This document shows positions 8,558 to 11,856 of a stretch of 11,856 bases of DNA, piece by piece. Numbering within the stretch: the stretch's first letter is position 1; each line of letters opens with the position of its first letter. A program made the position numbers and the translations under genes. Source of the DNA: Acanthaster planci (taxonomy: Eukaryota; Echinodermata; Asteroidea; Valvatida; Acanthasteridae). The DNA lies in assembly GCF_001949145.1 (NCBI RefSeq), contig NW_019091380.1, forward strand, positions 2,340,775 to 2,352,630, written 5' to 3'. The notes below the pieces were generated by a model that was given only the letters and a program-made list of their open reading frames with translations, ran no database searches and was not told the origin of the DNA.

Positions 8558-8654
8558 ATGGCTGCCGCCAGAACTTTGAAGTCGTTTTCCTCAAAATGGT
8601 CATTTTTTCAAGTTTCACTCTTTTGCCTGGACAGGGCCAAGACACTTCACAGAG
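8558..8654 (+). CDS. Candidate first coding exon of an unidentified gene
   Basis: AGAATGG gives a good start context. The frame reads MAAARTLKSFSSKWSFFQVS, then LFCLDRAKTLHR, 32 residues plus one base, up to a strong donor AGAG|GTGAGT at 8655-8656. The peptide is rich in Ala, Ser, Arg and Lys with one acidic residue, as in a mitochondrial targeting sequence. The start overlaps a YY1-like AATGGCTGCC word, often found at starts of housekeeping and mitochondrial genes. A TATTTAAAA word lies at about 8510. No second exon is recognised to the right within the window; the following sequence would be intron with transposons in it. I do not recognise the protein, and a chance frame is possible. Confidence 0.45.
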
Positions 8655-8937
8655 GTGAGTAAATTCATATCTTTATTATTATTTTTTTATTTTTACTAAT
8701 TTGTTCATAGCCAGGGCTGAATTGTCAGATTCGTTACAATAATTTTTAAAAATTCATGAAAATATCAAATACACTTAATAGTTGAACACTTAAAAATCTG
8801 TTGACCATAAAAAACAAATGTACATTGGCTACATAAATATTACAAAAAAGAAGAAACACCCCCCCACCAAAAAAGTACATGTACATTGTACAGATGGCAA
8901 AAACGCATAGCATTAAACAAAACACTGCATGACTCTT
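8655..8937. other. AT-rich non-coding stretch
   Basis: No gene is seen. The last part, including C-run and GTACATGTAC words near 8860-8895, may be the 3' untranslated tail of the minus-strand retrotransposon relic that ends at 8938. Confidence 0.6.
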
Positions 8938-9448
8938 CTAGTCACTACTCTTCAGTAATCGTGTCAAATTTGGGATGGCACTTTTACCTTATCTTCCAAC
9001 CAGGAATTTTGTTTCGCGGTAGGAATGTCCAAGAGGGGTTCTCATGTTGCGACTAGATGTGTTTTTGATAAACCAGTTCAGATGCTCTAACTTAAGGCAA
9101 GATTTGGCAAAGGTTAAACATAGTTCCTCCCGTGTTTGATTTAGTGTCGTGATCTCTATTTCAGCGAGAGAACTTTCATAATTGGTGAAACTGGGACCTA
9201 GGTTAATTTTATAAAATTCTTTCAATGGACAAAGTCTTACTGGTTGTAAGGCCCGAATGCTAGACAGGGCCAGTGTACTCAAGGATTGGACGAACGTGTG
9301 TTTTATAAATGATTACCATGTCTTGTTTTGTTACTCCAATTTGTTTTGCTAATCTTCCTAAAATATGAAGCCGCTTACTGCCCTTAGCAACCATCTGCGG
9401 GACACGTTTGTTCCATTTTAAGTTGTTCTGGATCCAGACTCTAAGCAA
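8938..9448 (-). pseudogene. LINE reverse transcriptase relic, thumb and C-terminus
   Basis: The frame 9260-9448 reads LRVWIQNNLKWNKRVPQMVA, then ASK-like KGSKRLHILGRL, then VIIYKTHVRPILEY, the conserved thumb. A frameshift at about 9260-9282 leads to LGPSFTNYESSLAEIEITTL and TREELCLTFAKSC. After a TAA at about 8987 the same frame continues with SAIPNLTRLLK to TAG at 8938-8940. These blocks are typical of LINE ORF2 C-termini. Confidence 0.88.
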
Positions 9449-9629
9449 TTCATAAATTCAAAGATACTGTCATTGATACACAAAGAAGGTTGTTCAAGTT
9501 GGGTTTCTTCAAAATGGAAATGTATTAATTTACATTTAGATGGATTCAGTTTAAGTTATTTGAAATAGACAATTTTTTTAGATTTGTAACACCATCCTGA
9601 ATGGAGGAAACCCGATCTAACATCCTGAC
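9449..9629 (-). pseudogene. LINE reverse transcriptase relic, palm segment
   Basis: A frame with an internal TAA contains LKLNPSKCKLIHFHF and LCINDSIFEF. LNPxKCK is a standard block after the catalytic YVDD in LINE reverse transcriptases. It is out of frame with the VWIQNNLKW segment that follows at about 9440. Confidence 0.75.
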
Positions 9630-9942
9630 TTATCCTAAGCGTATGTCATCCACATATTTCCAACTTTGACAAAGCGAATCTTTGCACGCGTCATTAACCA
9701 TATAGCCCGAAAGACAATTGGACCTAGTTTGGTGCCCTTGGCAACGCTTCGTGAAAAATGTTCCCGACCTGAGAGGGACGCGAACCTGCTGGCGTCTTCT
9801 TGGAAGAATTGTTTCGGGTCTATTACCCCAACTCGGCACTGTCAAACGCCTAGAGAAGTCGGTTAACAGGAGCGCACCAGCTGTATGGGGTGTGTAACTG
9901 CCCTTGTAAACATCATCAAATAGAGTAGGTAAACAATGAGTA
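9630..9942 (-). pseudogene. LINE reverse transcriptase relic, catalytic core
   Basis: One frame reads STTHCLPTLFDDVYK, LLLTDFS (first catalytic Asp at 9858-9860), MVNDACKDSLCQSWKYVDD. The two Asp residues of YVDD remain. The KGTKLGPIVF motif (9710-9739) is in another frame, so the core has at least two frameshifts, and about 30 residues are missing after LLLTDFS compared with active relatives. No function is expected. Confidence 0.85.
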
Positions 9943-10446
9943 GTGGACAACAGCGTTGTATTCGAGTCCATTTCACAAGTCCCTTCACAAGATCAGTCAC
10001 AAGTCGAATCAGCCCCTGGTTCCAATATGTACGACTGAAGATTACCCCATTTGCTAGGCACGAAAACATGTTCTTTCTATAAGAGAGGGTTTGCAAACTA
10101 ACCCTCTACTTGCCCCCCATAACATATCATAAAATCTGAATCGGAAAGCTAACCAACCACTTTTTATGTCCGCTTACAAATTAAATTTAAAAAAACGGAC
10201 ATAAAAAGGGACAGAATTGAACACGACCCGCAACAGCCAGCCCAAACAAAACAACCATGGAGGAACGTCACTGGATGGGAGAGTGCCATTATCACTCAAA
10301 CACAGGCCAGTTTTAGGCACAAGGGTAAACAATTGTCTCAGCTTATTTGAATAGCTTGTGCATAGGCTTAAGACTGAATGACTTGCGATGGACTTACAGG
10401 GACTTGCCTTGACTTGTGATGACTAGAGTACAGCACTGGTGGACAA
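9943..10446. mobile_element. hAT-type miniature element (MITE) with perfect 8-bp target duplication
   Basis: GTGGACAA occurs at 9943-9950 and again at 10439-10446, flanking a 488-bp insert (9951-10438). The insert starts CAGCGTTGTATTCGAGTC; the inverse complement of its right end is CAGTGCTGTACTCTAGTC, matching at 14 of 18 positions. CA...TG termini and an 8-bp duplication are hallmarks of hAT transposons. Both ends carry diverged GACTTGTGAT-like (CACAAGTC) subterminal repeats. There is no transposase. Removing the insert brings the two halves of the LINE relic to about the expected spacing, which independently confirms the borders. Confidence 0.88.
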
Positions 10447-10757
10447 TCAACTGAGACTACCTATAGAGTATGGACTACCGACCTGATATCTATAGATGTT
10501 ACCTACCTCCATGATGTTACCTCCAATGTCAGCCATGAACGACTTTGAATAGAAATGAAACCCTTAAATTAACAAATTTTGACAATTGCGATAATTTTGA
10601 TAATTGGCTTCGGTTTGGAAATAGAAGGTGGATGTTCCTCGGAATTGGTGCAACGATGGCGACCTTCCCAAACTTGAGGGACAATGCCCTCTTTATGTGA
10701 ACAGTCAAAACTATACAAAAGCGGACGCGCCACGACTTGCAGGCTCCCATTGGACAA
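10447..10757 (-). pseudogene. LINE reverse transcriptase relic, N-terminal segment
   Basis: The frame at 10569-10757 contains ARPLLYSFDCSHKEGIVPQV, then W, then HPPSISKPKPI. This matches the block just upstream of the polymerase fingers (EGxVPxxWKxAxVxPIPKxxPPSIxxxRPIS). It is corrupted between VPQVW and HPPSIS. A further frame toward 10513-10536 reads ADIGGNI, resembling the LLxDIGGxID that precedes the STTHCL motif. The segment ends at the 8-bp duplication flanking the hAT insertion. Confidence 0.75.
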
Positions 10758-10843
10758 TCGCTGAACGTTGCGCGTTAACTTCCGGTTCCATGTAAACGGC
10801 GATCAAAGCATGTGAGTATTTAACTCTGTGTGCAGTGCATGTG

Positions 10844-10889
10844 CAGTGGGCGTGGTTGAAACTGAAGTGATGTCACACTTACAAACCGG
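10844..10889 (+). repeat. Dispersed block, copy 2
   Basis: This 46-base segment CAGTGGGCGTGG...TTACAAACCGG is the counterpart of 5414-5460. The sequence to its right does not match the tRNA-like segment that follows copy 1. Confidence 0.7.
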
Positions 10890-11334
10890 ATATATTAGCG
10901 AATACGAATAAACCAATAGATTTCATGGTACAGAACCCGGTATCTGACCATCCAAGCACCCTGAAGACATTTGCATGAATTTGCACGCTTAACCACAAAT
11001 GTGATCAGAAATGAGCAAATTAAAAAACAGTGACCAACCATATGGTCATTGTGTTCAATCGTATTTCAGCCCATATTCTTTCCTCGTGTCCATACGGTGA
11101 CCTGGTCTTTCTCATCGGTTTATCAAAGGCAAATATTACTAACTGAAGCAGACACATTTCAGTCGCGGAAATACGTGATTAATATGCATTGTTTACACAT
11201 TTCATATTGGTTCAGAAAACGCTGAACAACCCACCTGTTTGGCCTTGTAAATAATGATTTAATTATACTGGGATAAATTTCACCATTTAACCGTTAAGTG
11301 TCGGTACCTTCTCCACTTTCTCTTTCTCTGATTG
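10890..11334. other. Non-coding stretch, no gene seen
   Basis: AT-rich sequence with short frames only. There are CCAAT-type words (for example ATTGGTTC at about 11207 and ATTGGCTC at 11331) but no convincing promoter or exon. Confidence 0.65.
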
Positions 11335-11556
11335 GCTCTGTCCACGGGCGTCGCTAGAGCGTTTTAAAAGGGGGGTGCCCCATGAAATTTGCCGCCGGAC
11401 CGTCACGCCAAACAAGTGTACTCTATCTTCTTTAATTTTCATTCACCGTTCTTCTTGTATATTTTGCTCACAGACAATGACTTTGCCGACAAAACTAAAC
11501 AATGGGGGTTGTGACACTACCGACACCCCCTTTCTAGTGACGCCTGTGGCTCTGTT
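11335..11556. mobile_element. hAT-type miniature element with near-perfect 8-bp target duplication
   Basis: GCTCTGTC (11335-11342) and GCTCTGTT (11549-11556) differ at one base and flank a 206-bp insert (11343-11548). The left end is CACGGGCGTCGCTAG; the inverse complement of the right end is CACAGGCGTCACTAG, 13 of 15 identical. Inside both ends there is a further match around AGGGGGGTG, with about 8 extra bases on the left. CA...TG ends, the 8-bp duplication and a G-rich subterminal run fit a non-autonomous hAT element. The 68-codon frame inside has no recognisable domain. Confidence 0.82.
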
Positions 11557-11664
11557 TTGTTGCTTGTATCAACTTTTCTAACGTAAAATCTGACTGGCTG
11601 AGGAACCATCCACTCCACAGCGACTGCCCATTCGCATCAATTTGTTGAATGCAGGCATGCACTG

Positions 11665-11679
11665 ATTGGCCAATGCAAA
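11665..11679 (+). promoter_or_regulatory. Double CCAAT box with octamer-like word
   Basis: ATTGGCCAAT is a palindrome holding CCAAT boxes on both strands, overlapped by ATGCAAA. It lies about 165 bases upstream of a candidate first-exon donor at 11840, a normal distance for a promoter element. There is no TATA box at a good spacing. Confidence 0.3.
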
Positions 11680-11831
11680 CGCCGTCTATTACTTACAATC
11701 TACATAATTGCTGGCAGAGATGACTATCGGCGTGGTTATAGGGCAGCTTGCTCGGAAAATCTGCTGATAAATGTGAATCAACGTTAACAGCTCACCTTGT
11801 CGAACGTCGCTGTGAATTAAAACTCTTCGCA

Positions 11832-11839
11832 ATGTACAG
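11832..11839 (+). CDS. Possible start of another gene: ATG followed by splice donor
   Basis: GCAATGTACAG|GTGAGG puts an ATG eight bases before a near-consensus donor (GT at 11840-11841). The coding part would be only Met-Tyr plus two bases. Together with the upstream CCAAT pair it could be a first exon whose gene lies to the right of the window. The evidence is thin and chance is quite possible. Confidence 0.2.
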
Positions 11840-11856
11840 GTGAGGTTTTTCTAAAA

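Larger units (their letters stand above)
8938..10757 (-). mobile_element. Decayed non-LTR retrotransposon (LINE), 5'-truncated, with a nested hAT element
   Basis: Minus-strand frames carry successive landmarks of a LINE reverse transcriptase in the correct order from high to low coordinates. These are EGIVPQVW and HPPSIS (about 10640-10691), STTHCL (9930-9947), LLLTDFS (9852-9872), KGTKLGPIVF (9710-9739), MVNDA, KYVDD (YVDD at 9645-9656), LNPSKCK (9529-9549), VWIQNNLKW, VRPILEY, and a C-terminal SAIPNLTRLLK ending in a stop at 8938-8940. Several frameshifts and in-frame stops show it is dead. Endonuclease and ORF1 are absent, so the copy is 5'-truncated near 10757, as is usual for LINEs. The style suggests the Jockey/CR1/L2 group, but the exact clade is not certain. 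The hAT element at 9951-10438 splits it. Confidence 0.9.

Noticed and set aside
9666-9866. 66-codon + strand frame within the LINE relic
   Set aside because: It is the opposite strand of the reverse transcriptase core and matches nothing itself.
11375-11581. 68-codon + strand frame
   Set aside because: It lies mostly inside the hAT-type miniature element and has no domain.
1-11856. A new multi-gene system
   Set aside because: Only one recognisable gene, one or two doubtful first exons and transposon remains are present; nothing indicates cooperating novel genes.

Overview
This is a window of animal nuclear DNA, almost certainly from an invertebrate. It has AT-rich introns with GT-AG boundaries, a multi-exon gene of the animal heme peroxidase family (the MPO/TPO/peroxidasin superfamily), and a high load of short decayed transposons. 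The phylum cannot be fixed from the sequence. Scattered TAGGCCTA-like words and the repeat style would suit an echinoderm, hemichordate, cephalochordate or mollusc, but this is an impression only. The base at 2247 is N, so this is a draft assembly.

Positions 313-5862 (+ strand) hold the last six coding exons of the peroxidase gene. All splice phases are compatible and no frameshift is seen. The six exons encode about 512 residues, from the conserved ECFPI motif through the calcium-binding loop, the catalytic arginine (GDRR), the proximal histidine (FRFGH) and the QRGRDHG motif to the usual C-terminal IP-x-VDLS end and a TAG stop. The exon or exons with the signal peptide and distal histidine lie to the left of the window. 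Two usually conserved heme-pocket residues are changed: Glu to Thr at the position that forms one heme ester bond in mammalian family members, and Asn to Asp at the residue that hydrogen-bonds the proximal histidine.

The introns carry repeats. Intron 2 holds a 128-bp element with 19-bp perfect inverted ends and 6-bp direct repeats around a GC-rich tandem core, and a stretch that is partly repeated in intron 3. Intron 5 ends in a tRNA-derived-looking segment next to a 47-bp block that recurs at 10844.

From 5863 to about 8557 no gene is seen; a transposon-end-like G-rich stretch begins only about 16 bases after the peroxidase stop. At 8558-8654 a good ATG context opens a 32-residue frame ending in a strong splice donor. 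This may be the first exon of a neighbouring gene, possibly with a mitochondrial targeting sequence.

From 8938 to about 10757 the minus strand holds a decayed non-LTR retrotransposon reverse transcriptase with several frameshifts. It is split by a 488-bp hAT-type miniature element (9951-10438) with a perfect 8-bp target duplication. A second hAT-type miniature element lies at 11343-11548. The right edge has promoter-like CCAAT sequence and a possible first-exon donor. I see no operon, CRISPR, phage or defence system; the interest lies in the peroxidase pocket and the nested-transposon record.
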